From Tachypleus tridentatus (lineage: Eukaryota > Arthropoda > Merostomata > Xiphosura > Limulidae), in NCBI RefSeq assembly GCF_004210375.1, contig NC_134834.1:92942170-93006169 (forward strand): a stretch of DNA of 64,000 bases, read 5' to 3'. The notes beneath the pieces were generated by a model. That model was not told where the DNA came from. It saw nothing but the letters and a program-made list of their open reading frames with translations, and did no database searches. The position numbers and the translations under genes were made by a program. Below, in pieces: positions 11,445 to 22,791 of the stretch. Position 1 is the first letter of the stretch. The number at the start of each line of letters is the position of its first letter.

Positions 11445-11625
11445 CGACGATGGTTGGAATGAAATTCAGATTGTGGTTCTAGATATATTCACACTCAAAT
11501 TGCATTAATAAAACATGTACACTTTGCACATTCAAAGCAGCGTATTCAAAACAACAGTTATGAGTTTGAAGAATGCGCAACAACAACCACGAACTCACTT
11601 CTTTACCTTCTTCTTGGTCAAACTA

Positions 11626-11712
11626 CAAAATGGCGTTTAGGATTGAAACCCAGACGTATATGCTACAAAACGTATTGGTATAATTGTTTTCACGCTTGCA
11701 GCGCCGTTGTGT
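11626..11712 (-). promoter_or_regulatory. Promoter block of cassette C (YY1-like + GGCGCT element)
   Basis: The plus strand reads caaaatggcgttt at 11626-11638 and cagcgccgttgtgtg at 11699-11713. The spacing, 69 bp, is the longest of the set. The proximal element is about 180 bp upstream of the apparent ATG at 11444. The distal core is CGGCGCTG rather than GTGGCGCT. Having an intact block suggests the promoter is kept even though the signal exon looks frameshifted. Confidence 0.55.
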
Positions 11713-12194
11713 GTGCATGAAATTCTCGAAAATATCTTGCGTAACTAGCAGTAAAAAATGAAAATAGAAACAATAGGATAATGAGGTTTATTAAGTTGCA
11801 ATTGGTAATCAGAGTTTCAGTTACTCCGAGTTACAATACCACAAAATAATAATAAGACCAGAAATAATGTTCTGATATAACTGAGACGTAAGACCTTCAA
11901 AGGAAGTCATAAAAATAAAAATGTATTACCATACTTATTAACTATCAAATTTATACACAATAAAAGCTGTACTAAATTTTACTTTCAATTGCTATACCAG
12001 ATGCAAAATTATTTATTAAGAATGTCCACAAAATTTAACAGCAGAGATCAGTTTACCAGTATTTAGAAAATGTATGTTTGGCGTTTATAAAGAACAAAGA
12101 ATGCAATAAACGACTACCTACACGAACCATTACTTTATTATATAAAGTAAAAATACAAGGCATCAGTTATGAAAGAGACAGTTCTCGAGTCTAC

Positions 12195-15027
12195 CTGTTA
12201 CAGAAAGGTGTACAGTTTTTTGAAGACCTTCGCCTAGTCCGTTTGATGCTTCACAGCGGTAGTGTCCACCATCCTCAACTTTCACATTGTAAATATTCAA
12301 CACACCTTTTTCTACAATCTGGTGTTCCAATAGTTTCCATTCTTTACCTGCCAAAACAAACTACGATAAAATTATTTTATAGTATGAATTCAGGCACGAG
12401 ACCACAATGTTTCTAACAAAATATTAACACATTACACAATGTTCTAACGTACACCCAAAATCAAGACTGTTATATTTGTTTCACAGTTACAAACATGATT
12501 GGGTTAAACATGACAATCGAAGAAAAGAAACAAAACATCATGATATTACAGAGATAAAATGTTACTGTACTATACCATCAAAACAAATACTATACTACGA
12601 AACTATAAACATTGTAATTCAATGTGGATGTTTAATGGAGATATTGATTTTGCATTGTTGAATATTGTTTTGTTTTTCAGTTTGAAAATAAGACAAAGTG
12701 TTAATAGAAGCAGGAACAAAGCAAAAAATATAGCATAAAGCCACAGTTACAAACATGGTTGAATTAAACATGACCATCGAAGAAAAGAAACAAAACATCA
12801 TGATATTACAGAGATAAAATGTTACTGTACTATACCATCAAAACAAATACTATACAACGAAACTATAAACATTGTAATTCAATGTGGATGTTTAATGGAG
12901 ATATTGATTTTGCATTGTTGAATATTGTTTTGTTTTTCAGTTTGAAAATAAGACAAAGTGTTAATAGAAGCAGGAATAAAGCAAAAAATATAGCAATAAG
13001 CCAGACTTATTTACCTATCTGTTTCTTCCATTCAATGTGGGGTTCTGGATATCCCCACGACTTACATACAAGACGTTTATTTTCTCCAATTCTGCTCTGT
13101 ATATCTGTTGGCTCGACTTGCCATCTGGGAGGACCTAGAAGACAATATATATTGTTAATTGGTAGCTATAAAGGGCAGCATATAAACTGCTAAAACAACT
13201 GCCGGGCAGGAAGTTTTCATGGCATCATACAAATTGCTAAAACAACAGCCGGACAAGGAATTTTAAGAGTATCTTTTATGAAACAAATGAGAGTTTCAAT
13301 GCCCTTGGTGAAAGCGTTTGAAGCTTGTTCGTTTTAACTCGTCTTTTACTGAATCAAGAATGATTGCACAGCGATATGCATAAACTAATCCATCTTTACC
13401 AGAACATACGATAAAATACTGACAAATCTTTTGCCTGCATTAATAATAAAGTGTTTACTTTTTCCAATCCTATGATGCCTTAAAACTTTGCTATAGACTA
13501 CTAACAAATTGCTTTGATAAAAACATAACGAACGTAATATAGTAATTAAGAGTCATCTTTAACCAAAATATAACATGTAGCATATATTTATTTAATAGAA
13601 GATATTGTATTAAAGCTATATTTATTATAAACAAAAGGATTTAGTTAATGCATGATTGCGCAAAACTTTATACAGCCGAAAATACAAACAACACTCGTAG
13701 CTTAAGTAGAGCAAATAAAATGAAGCCATGAGAGAGGGTAGGTCGCTGTCTTATCTTTTGCTCTTAATGTGCAGTAGTTAGAGTCAATAATGTTTCATAT
13801 CAGCTTATTTAAAGTCACTGAGCGTCAAGAATGTATAAAAAATGAAAATAGTTCTGAGTCTAATAACCAGAGGAGTTAAAGTAAGACGTATCTTAGTTTA
13901 ATCCTATCATATGTAAAACATCTATAAATAAATCAAATATACTAAATATGATAATTCAATCTAAGGTAAGATCACGGTTTTTCATTTAACAAACATAAAA
14001 TGTTTTAATCTGGGTAACATTACTTTGTACATTTGTTAGGCCTACTTTTTTTTTTCTGGAATCAAGGCATATACACAGAAGTTTTGTGTGTATATCAGAG
14101 TTTTATTTACTGAAGTATTTTATGTCCCTCATTTGTCACTTTACTTCGGGATATAACTGTAAATATCTTTATATAATAAAGATTCAATTGATAGAAACCC
14201 TCAATACAGGAAGATTTACTGAACACAGACAGGAGTATATTTAGCAGAAAAACTTCCGTAAAATATCAAACATTTGAATTCCTAAGATTTTAAATATGTT
14301 AGGCTTGAAGGTTTTCCAGAGTCATATGAAAAATAACAAATGTATTCCATGTAACAGGCAATATGTCACACTCCATTACTAAATCTTTCGAGTGTATTTC
14401 TGAGTTTTATAAAATATTTGATAATCAAAAGATAGTCCTGTTTCTAGGCAACTGAAACGATGTATGAAACTTACCTCTCACAGTCAGTCTTGCTGTGTAA
14501 CTTCCGTCTCCATCTCTGTTTCTGGCAGCACACGTATAGTTTCCAGAGTTCTGAACCACAACATTGTCCAAAACCAGTAGCGAAATATCTGAACTTGGGG
14601 AAAATATTCGTAGGTTTCCAGTTGAAGTTAAAGGTTTGCCATCTTTTAACCAAACAAATTCCGTAGAAAGGGAGCTTCCTTTTTCAATTAATCCACATGC
14701 AACTTGAATTTTTTGTCCTTCCTCCACTGTCGTGGGAATAGTAAATGGCTGTATCTTCACATACGCTATGAAAAACATGAGCAAACACTTAAATAATGCC
14801 AGGCACGTAAGTGTATGTGTTCAAATTAACACATATATTCTATTGGAAATTAACACGAAATTAAAATGTTAAACCAAACAAAAAGGTAAATACATCTTAC
14901 TTTCTCCAGAAACGCTGAGAAGACAACTCAGCACACATAAAGATGTAATCCAAGCTGTTATGTGGGCTGTGAATCCGAATGCAGCTCCAATCAGAACCTT
15001 CGAATAGGATAGTTCATACCACGCCAT
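12195..15027 (-). CDS. sDscam-beta-like variable cassette B (signal + Ig1 + Ig2)
   Basis: Exons: 15027-14901 (signal peptide, 42 codons plus one base), 14765-14475 (Ig1), 13134-13015 (Ig2 first half) and 12347-12195 (Ig2 second half). Total 691 nt, 230 residues ending in phase 1. I chose the ATG at 15027 (MAWYELSYSKV); the frame extends further upstream only through a GTG. The signal has a hydrophobic core around ITSLCVLSCLLSVSG. Ig1 reads VKIQPFTIPTTVEEGQK, EFVWLKDGKP and NSGNYTCAARN, and is three residues longer than the usual 93 codons because of an insertion near residue 70 (GSSLSTEF). Ig2 reads GPPRWQVEP, LVCKSWGYPEP and HYRCEASNGLG. The intron between the two Ig2 exons carries a recent 260-bp tandem duplication that starts about 15 bp from the donor at 13014. 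Confidence 0.87.
12482..13002. repeat. Recent 260-bp tandem duplication in the cassette B Ig2 intron
   Basis: Bases 12482-12741 and 12742-13002 are nearly identical (for example cacagttacaaacatg at 12482 and 12742, aatgtggatgtttaatggag at both). Only a handful of single-base and one-base length differences are visible. The second copy ends about 12 bp before the splice donor of exon 13134-13015. Confidence 0.95.
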
Positions 15028-15289
15028 CTTTCTTCTCTCGAAGTTACGTGGCACTCAGTTACACAGAGATAGTTTCCACGTTAATCAAAAACGCGACTTA
15101 ATTATTATATATAACAACTTATATTTTATATCAAATAAGCTTTAAAACGATATGGCAAACTGAAGAATCGTTTCGGGAAATATCATGCATTGCTTCCTAA
15201 AACTTCTATATCTTTCATTTCATGAAGTTCAAAAGAACGCCTAGCACCACAACACTTTCATAAAAAAGGACTTCAATAGTGGGAACGTC

Positions 15290-15310
15290 AGCGCCATGCG
15301 TTGTCCAGTG
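15290..15310 (-). promoter_or_regulatory. Promoter element of cassette B (GGCGCT element only)
   Basis: The plus strand reads agcgccatgcgttgtcc at 15290-15306; on the gene strand this is CAACGCATGGCGCTG, about 265 bp upstream of the cassette B ATG at 15027. No AAAATGGCG partner is visible in the 120 bp on its gene-proximal side, unlike the other five cassettes. Confidence 0.45.
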
Positions 15311-15485
15311 CTTGAACTAATGCTAATTTATCAACTTTATTATGTTGGTAATAACGGAGGTACTATTAAGCACTAAACACTTTCTCATGTACGTGTATGG
15401 TGAATGATATTTATATTTAAAATTCGTTCATAAATAAATTAAAATTTAGTCACTGTTAATAATCGTACTAAGAAAGTAGAAGTCA

Positions 15486-15590
15486 GAGGATTTATGGCGC
15501 TAAATATTGAGTTTTGGTACTCGCGGTGAACAGAGAACAGCTAGCCTATTGTTCAGTTTTGTGCTTAACAACAAATATACAGACTTTCAT
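15486..15590 (+). mobile_element. tRNA-derived SINE, family 2, diverged
   Basis: Forward copy upstream of cassette B: gttttggtactcgcggtgaa, then cagagaacagctagcctatt and ttttgtgcttaacaacaaat. Confidence 0.6.
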
Positions 15591-16429
15591 GATATTTCTT
15601 AAATATATATTTTTAATATTACAAAGATATGAAACGTCTCATATTGTCAGATAGGTTTATAGTCAAGATGTATTCTTTCACAAGAAATTGGAAAATATGT
15701 TTTAGAAAAACAATACTCGTGTTGTTTGAATCATAAAAATGATTCAATGTGTTGGACATTTGTAAAGTTATTGATTACGTTGTGTTTGCGTTATTTCCTA
15801 TTCAGTAAAGTTGTTTATAAATTCATCAGTTTCATTTGAACAGAGTCTAACTTCAGTGTTTTCTTCAATAGTCAAAGGTTTTTAGGTACATAAGGAGTCC
15901 TAGTAAGCAATGTGGTCAGCAAGGCCTTTAAGAAACATGTCATAAAAAGGAGATTCAATTCCTGAGAGGCAAAACTTTTTGACTAGAAGTATCACCATGT
16001 ATTATGTCTTTAAAAATGGAACTTGCATTTCCTTTCAATTAGCAGATTAGTCATAAAAATAGGCCTAAGCGCCTTTTATTACACCTAACATAAACAGTAA
16101 CTTTAAAATATGTTGCTTGTAAACCGGATTTATAGAAAGAGGTCTAACATTTGTTAACCAATAAGCATTGTAGGTTATAGCTATCTAATGCTCAACAAAT
16201 TATACAGTACCCTTGTAGAATAAAATTAAGATCCCTGAAAAGAGTACAACTACTTGTTACTTTCACTGTCATGCGCGTAAGGATATAAATGAATTTTATG
16301 AGAAGTAGAAACAAATGCACCTTGAGTTTGTTGACGGTCCTTTAGCGGCTGCCAATTAGATCATCATTTCTACAAAACCATCTCTCCTACTACTCTTCTA
16401 CTGAGATATTTTACAATCTTACACTCATG

Positions 16430-16700
16430 CTCTTCAGAAAGATGGTGTCATTTGATATACAGCCAAAAACAACAACGTAATGAAAGAGATAAAGAGACAT
16501 TAGAGTCCTGCCGTGAGCTTCACATAACCCTAACATGAACCCCATAGAACACGTACAGGAGCACCTACACAGGGAGCTAAAAATGTCCACTCCTCACCAA
16601 TTTAGAACAGGAGAAGACAAGATTTCTCCAAATACGGCAGAACATGGACTAAAGTGTTGTAATAAACTGACTGATACCGTGTCAAGTTGCACCAACCATT
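16430..16700 (+). mobile_element. Tc1-type transposase C-terminal fragment
   Basis: From 16535 the plus strand reads NPIEHVQEHLHRELKMSTPH, a good match to the DLNPIEHVWDLLHRE motif that includes the third catalytic residue region of Tc1 transposases. The preceding 100 bases give QKDGVI and YTAKNNNVMKE, resembling the QQDNDPKHTAK segment. The rest of the element is missing. It lies in the spacer between cassettes A and B. Confidence 0.6.
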
Positions 16701-18384
16701 ATTCAATACACAAGGTAATACATCTACATATCAGTAAAAACGCCCATAGTGTAAATCTAACATATATATCCTTTCAACTTGGTTTCACTAATGTTCAGTT
16801 TACTCTGCTAAAGCACTGTCATATTTTTTTCACCTGAGTTATCTTACCAAGAAAATATTATTTTGATATTTATAGATATTGAAAAACACTACGCCATCGT
16901 AGATAAAATAAGTGACTTCAGTACTGTTACGACAAATCACCAAAAAAAACCTATGACTTAAATAACCAACATGATTGCATTACACCAACCAATAATATAA
17001 ACAAAATATTAGTTTTATAAGTCATATTGCTTTAAAATGAGGGATATTTATCTATAATACCACAAAAATTGATTTTGACAGTTTCAAAAAATAACATTAT
17101 TTATACTCTAATCAAGATTTTAAATAGTAAATTGTATTTCAATAAATTCTTGAAGGTAAAAACTATAGAAGGAGGAATAAATATAAACTATACAAAGGTT
17201 TGGTTTAGATATTTATTTAAAGGACTGACAAAGAAAATATTTTGGAAAGTAAGCCACTGGGACAGTTACATAGGACTTAAATCAAAGAAAGAAACCTGAG
17301 AATATTCGTGATAGAAATGAGATAAAAGGAAAACAGAATAATGGATTAATAGGAGAGAAAATACAGAGTTTAGTTGAAAACAGTTAAGAATGTGAACCAA
17401 CTGGTAGCGATTATTATGTAAATCCAGAAAGAGAACAAAAAAGCTGCAACCAGACAGAAAGAATGTAATGAGTGGGTGTAAAATAAGGAAACATTAACAT
17501 TTCAAGTACAAACCATCACAGAGGTTTATCTCAGGAGATCAAAACAGATAATAGGAAGGAAGCTCAGGCTATATGAAACGAAAGTAAAAAATCACAAATA
17601 ATAAAACAGATCAACTGGAACAACAAGTACATATACCTGTGAGTTTAGTAACAAAACAAGCAAATATGAAAAAAAAAAACAGAAAGACCTTTATCTCCAT
17701 TTTTGGATCCAATGATATGGCACCTTTAAGACCTAACCAGAACTTTGGAATATCAATATATTTAGTATTGAGTAACAAGAAAATTAATATTCATTGGTGG
17801 AGTGTCAACTTTCAAGAACAACTAACATTTTAGTTACAGCACTTGAGGTGACACAGAAATCAACAGAATATAATAACAATAAACAGTTTGAAATACGGAC
17901 CAAAGCAGGTGCCTGATCTAACGATTAGAATGTTGTATAACTTGTAATAAATTTGTGAAATGTTTGAAAATTCTCACTCCATGGTTATCAGAAGATTTAC
18001 TGGAAATTGAAAAATAAAACCGACATACAAGATCCTTACAGAAGGAAACTCTTAAGAATTCAGTTCACTAAGTTAATGAGACAGAACAGAGAACAATTAC
18101 TTTAAATCTATATTGACTAACACACCTCGCTTATATTCAAATATAACTTGAGTAATTTAAGGTCCTATCCAAAGAACTGTTTGGATAAGTTCTCAGGGAT
18201 GAATAAATTTGTTATGTGATATCAGACATGCATTAGAGTCATCTATGGAATTGGAAGCATTCTGTACTTTTGAGAAACCGAAAAGAACAGAGCAAACTTT
18301 AGCCACTGCGTAGCTCCATTCAAGATAAAACATGCAGGGCCCTTTATAGTATTAGGCAATTAAAAAATACAGCTAATTGAAATT

Positions 18385-18515
18385 GTACAACACAACAATG
18401 TTGTACGATAATTATTGGGTCAACCATTGTACAATAGAAAGATGTTGTACGCCAGTCAATGAATCAAACTCAGTAGAACAGAACGATGTCGTACATTAGT
18501 TAATGGGTCAACCAA
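18385..18515. repeat. Short degenerate tandem repeat around ttgtacg
   Basis: Three related blocks of about 45 bp contain gttgtacgataattattggg, gttgtacgccagtcaatgaa and gtcgtacattagttaatggg. Confidence 0.6.
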
Positions 18516-19159
18516 GTGGTTTTGGATTTTGAAGCTTCTTATTCGATAATCATAACTCAACTTACATAAATATCTATGCAGGTCCGAAGTAGCAATGTGT
18601 TCTAGCTAGCTGCAACGAGCTTAACCTCTTCATCGGAAACAAATCCACCAACAGGTGACTGAAAAGGATATAATATAAATTGAATTTATCGACTTTCAAG
18701 TGGCCGGGTAGTAGGTTATACTGTTCTTATTTGAGGGAGAAAATGAGGAAGCTTTGCTGGTCTGAATAATTTTAGTAAAAGTAAATATCCCAGAAATCCA
18801 TTCAGAATTTTAATCATCTTTACTGAGGTGAAGCTACGAGTTGAGGATGCAGTTATCACCCTGTGAACGAGAGTTGAAAACTGCTAGACATTGACGGATT
18901 ATTAATTGCCAAAACCACAACTAAGTCCCTGTACATAGAAAGGTAATACAGTTTAAGCACGTAAAAATCCAAGAAGCTATTTAGTTTTCTGAATAAGTAA
19001 TCGAATTATCTCAAGGTCCTGCAGACACTAGGATTGATAAAACTTACATGGTAAGGTAATGGGGAAATAATTTCTGTAAGACAAGTAAAGATGTATATGG
19101 TGGAAGACCCAAAGAAACCTCGATTGCACATTTTAGAAATACGGTAGAACAAGGGGAGT

Positions 19160-19925
19160 TACCGAACACCTTGTGATTATGTTATCAGTTTTAGAAGACG
19201 GTTCTTCATTATACATCGTGATGACGTATATTGTAACAAGGGTTCTTCATTATACATCATGTTACCGAATACCTTGTGATTATATTATCAGTTTTAGAAG
19301 ACGGTTCTTCATTATACATCATGACGTATATTGTAACAAGGGGAGTTACCTAATACCTTGTGATTATATTATCAGTTTTAGAAGACGGTTCTTCATTATA
19401 CATCATGACGTATATTGTAACAAGGGGAGTTACCTAATACCTTGTGATTATATTATCAGTTTTAGAAGACGGTTCTTCATTATACATCATGACGTATATT
19501 GTAACAAGGGAAGTTACCGAATACCTTGTGATTATATTATCAGTTTTAGAAGACGGTTCTTCATTATACATCATGACGTATATTGTAACAAGGGGAGTTA
19601 CCGAATACCTTGTGATTATATTATCAGTTTTAGAAGACGGTTCTTCATTATACATCATGACGTATATTGTAACAAGGGGAGTTACCTAATACCTTGTGAT
19701 TATATTATCAGTTTTAGAAGACGGTTCTTCATTATACATCATGACGTATATTGTAACAAGGGGAGTTACCGAATACCTTGTGATTATATTATCAGTTCTA
19801 GAAGACGGTTCTTCATTATACATCATGACGTATATTGTAACAAGGGGAGTTACCTAATACCTCGTGATTACATTATCAGTTCTAGAAGACATTTCTTCAT
19901 TATGCATCATGACATATATTGTAAT
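19160..19925. repeat. Minisatellite, 84-bp unit, about nine copies
   Basis: The unit (gggagttaccgaatacctt...gtatattgtaacaa) repeats every 84 bp (for example gggagttacc at 19341 and 19425) with few changes, mainly cct/ccg after gtta. The first copy is irregular. The 294-codon open frame it produces is an artefact of a unit that is a multiple of three. It lies in the spacer between cassettes A and B. Confidence 0.95.
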
Positions 19926-21194
19926 CTACTCATCAAACTTAGGATTGATGCTGTCATAAAAATGCACTATTTAGTTTATGCAAAGATCCACATATATAGA
20001 TTTTTACACTATATACATTTTATTAGGAGGTTTATTAACAATCGTGCTCTGTTGTAATTTCTTTAACTATTCATTTCAAGAAACATTAAAGTAATTAGTT
20101 TTTTATAGTTCATGTAATACCTTCAAGAGTATCTGTAATTATGGTAATAAAGTCAATTTCTGCACCAAACAGGCATTAAAACAGATCATGGTGCGTACAG
20201 TGTGGTCAGTTTTATGTGAGATAGGTAGGATGCTAGCTTGACCATCGTGCATGAGGATATCGGGATCATATATTAAACAACAAAACATTAGGATCAGACT
20301 TATCCAAATAATAAGCATACCAGACTGTTGACCCTTGAGTCAACGTGTAGACATAGTAATATTCACATTCTTAGGCCATGCATGAGTGCGTTATATGAGC
20401 ACTATTGGATATTACTAATCAGTAGGAGTAACCAAAGAGTTGGCGATGGATGCTTTTGATTGGCTGACTTTTCTCTAGTCTATCAGTTCAAAATTAAGGA
20501 CAGCTAATACATATAACCCTTTTGTATATTTGTGTGAAGATTCAAAACAAAGAAACAGAATGAGGACACGCATGCAACCAAACATTTTAATAACATTAAT
20601 GAAAACTCTACCAAAAATATTCGCTTCTAAGACTTAGATAAACTTCAAATAACATTACCAGTAAGAATGCACACAAACAGTCACCTGTCTACAAATTCGA
20701 AAAAAACACGTCATCCTTTTCTTATGCATTCATCCATGCAACTCCCCTTTTGTAAACTACATCTGCGCTAGATGTTGTGTAGTTTGGAGGTCAACTGACA
20801 GATGGGTGATTCAGAATTGGAGAAGTATGGATTGGAATGAGAGGACCTGCCCTTTGATGGAATCACTGAGATTCTTTACTGTAAACTTCAGAAAAAAATG
20901 TTTGGTATGTATTATGCACCAGTGATAGGTACAGAAGATTCACTCTGCAACATTAACAGATACAAGCATAAAACAGATAAGGTGAACATACTAAAAATTT
21001 TAAGAAATAGGAGGAAACAACCAATATTTGTTTTCAAAGCACTCCTGAAGTGTAACAGATGCTAATTTGGCAGCTTCGTTGTCAAAATTGCTTGCTTTTT
21101 GTTGGTTTCTTTGGTTCCCCATGTTGAGTATATTCGTAAATAAAGACAATAGTATGCAGCTAATGGCATGTAGTTCCTATCATCTAATATGATG

Positions 21195-21335
21195 ATTCTC
21201 ATCTAGTAGCAGCCCGAGGATTGTGGTGAGCCTTTCTATAAGGTAAGACGTAGAAGCCCGAGGTTTATGGTGAGCCTTTCTAAAAGGTAAGACGTAGCAG
21301 CCCGAGTATTGTGGTGAGCATTTCTATAAGGTAAG
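21195..21335. repeat. Triplicated segment of about 47 bp
   Basis: Three copies of agcccgaggattgtggtgag followed by cctttctataaggtaagac, immediately before a family-1 SINE. Confidence 0.8.
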
Positions 21336-21369
21336 ACCGGTAAACTGTTCTTCAACTAAATTCTTTCTT

Positions 21370-21800
21370 TGTTCTTTGGATTTCGCACAAACTACACGAA
21401 GGCTATCTGCGCTAGCCGCCTATAATTTAGCAGTGTAAGACTAGAGGGAAGGCAGTTAGTTATCACCACCCACCGCCAACTCTTGGGTTACTCTTTTGCC
21501 AACGAATAGTGGGATTGGCCATTATATTATAACGTCCTCACGGCTGAAAGGGTGAGCATGTTTGGTGCTACTGAGATTCGAACCCGCGACCTTCAGATTA
21601 CGAATCGAATGCCGTAACCCACCTGGCCATGTCGGGCTTACTAGAGGTAAGACAGCTGGTCATCAACACCCACCACCAACTCTTGGGCTACACTTTTACC
21701 AACCCTTTTTTATAATTCTTAAAGGGCGAGCATGTTTGGTGTGACGAATATTCATATTACGAGTTGACCGTCCTAACCACATGGCCGTGCTTGGCCTTTT
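21370..21800 (-). mobile_element. tRNA-derived SINE, family 1, one full copy plus a second partial copy
   Basis: A full reverse copy covers about 21376-21638 (tail gatttcgcacaaactacac, head aTGGCCAggtGGGTTacgg in reverse). From 21640 to 21800 a second partial copy follows directly, repeating the ctagaggtaagacagctggt...aaagggcgagcatgtttggtg part and the head. This is an end-to-end dimer or a nested insertion. Confidence 0.75.
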
Positions 21801-22791
21801 CAACTTAATACTGAATCATTACTTAGAATATTTCAAAGCAGTTGCAGTCCAGTGCTATGTGCTTTCTTAAATAATTCAGTTGATACAACTAACTTCTTAT
21901 GGAAATAGTTCCATTAATACGAATACAACTTTTAGTGTAATGACTTCCTTATACGAAAGTTTCACGTTGCATCTCAAACCTAGGTTTGTGTAAGGCTACC
22001 TTTTCTATGGTCGAATTTCGATCTTCTGTGGTATAACTCCACACGTATAAAAGAGGTAAATCTCGTACCCATAACTATTGTTCCTAAGCATCGAAATTTG
22101 GTTTAAGAAGTTTCATTCATTGTTATCTACGCTTTGCCGTTGATATTTTGGGTGTCTTTCTAATGTATAAACATTTCAGAGGGACGTGACTTTGGGGTTA
22201 CCTTGTACAAAATGTTACTTCTTATACTTGTCGAAAGTAAACGTGGTACATATTCATTTGCGTGAATGCTTGGAATTCATAACCGAAATTCTAGGATTTA
22301 TGCCAAACAAGACGTATATTTACGTTCATGATGTTATTATAACTAATAAAGCGAAATGTGAACTTTATTTTTAAAGCTAACTTTGTCTTAGACTGCAAGT
22401 GAGCTATTCATGTGGTTGATGTTCGATCACGGTGCATGTGTAGAGATTCGTTTATGAAATTTTTATGTGACATGTTTGAGACGAAATCACATTGAAATAA
22501 AAGAAATAAAGCCAGTTCCGATAAAAGAAAATATGGTTTTATGTTCATTTCCTGCTACTTGTAACAGAATAAATCAGTAATATACTTCAAGTGTAAAACA
22601 AATGGTATTTGCATCGCGAAAATATCTTTTAAATAAACAACAGGAAAATACGTGTTTTTTATTCCAGTTATGGTACAATAACCTGTACTTTTAGGGCAAA
22701 GAACAAAGAATGCATACGTTTAATACGACAAATAAATATAATCTTGAGTTCTGGTATTGATAGTGGTAAATAATGTCTCAAGATATGGTAC

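Larger units (their letters stand above)
15600..19150. other. Spacer between cassettes A and B, left part
   Basis: Apart from the Tc1 fragment at 16.4-16.7 kb and the short repeat at 18.4 kb, no gene was seen. The stretch 17.05-18.35 kb is purine-rich on the plus strand with broken open frames and could be an old LINE remnant, but I recognised no motif. Confidence 0.5.
19926..22790. other. Spacer between cassettes A and B, right part
   Basis: Contains the triplicated segment and SINE copies at 21.2-21.8 kb. The rest (19.93-21.19 kb and 21.8-22.79 kb) shows no gene, Ig-like exon or GGCGCT promoter pair. Confidence 0.6.

Noticed and set aside
15496-15505. TGGCGCT match near 15.5 kb as a second promoter element of cassette B
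   Set aside because: It lies within a family-2 SINE copy at its tRNA-like part and on the opposite strand from the cassette elements.
19173-20057. 294-codon open frame
   Set aside because: It is produced by the 84-bp minisatellite; the same stretch is open in other frames and on the other strand.
22186-22374. Small open frame upstream of cassette A exon 4
   Set aside because: No recognisable domain, codon bias or splice context; it lies in AT-rich spacer.
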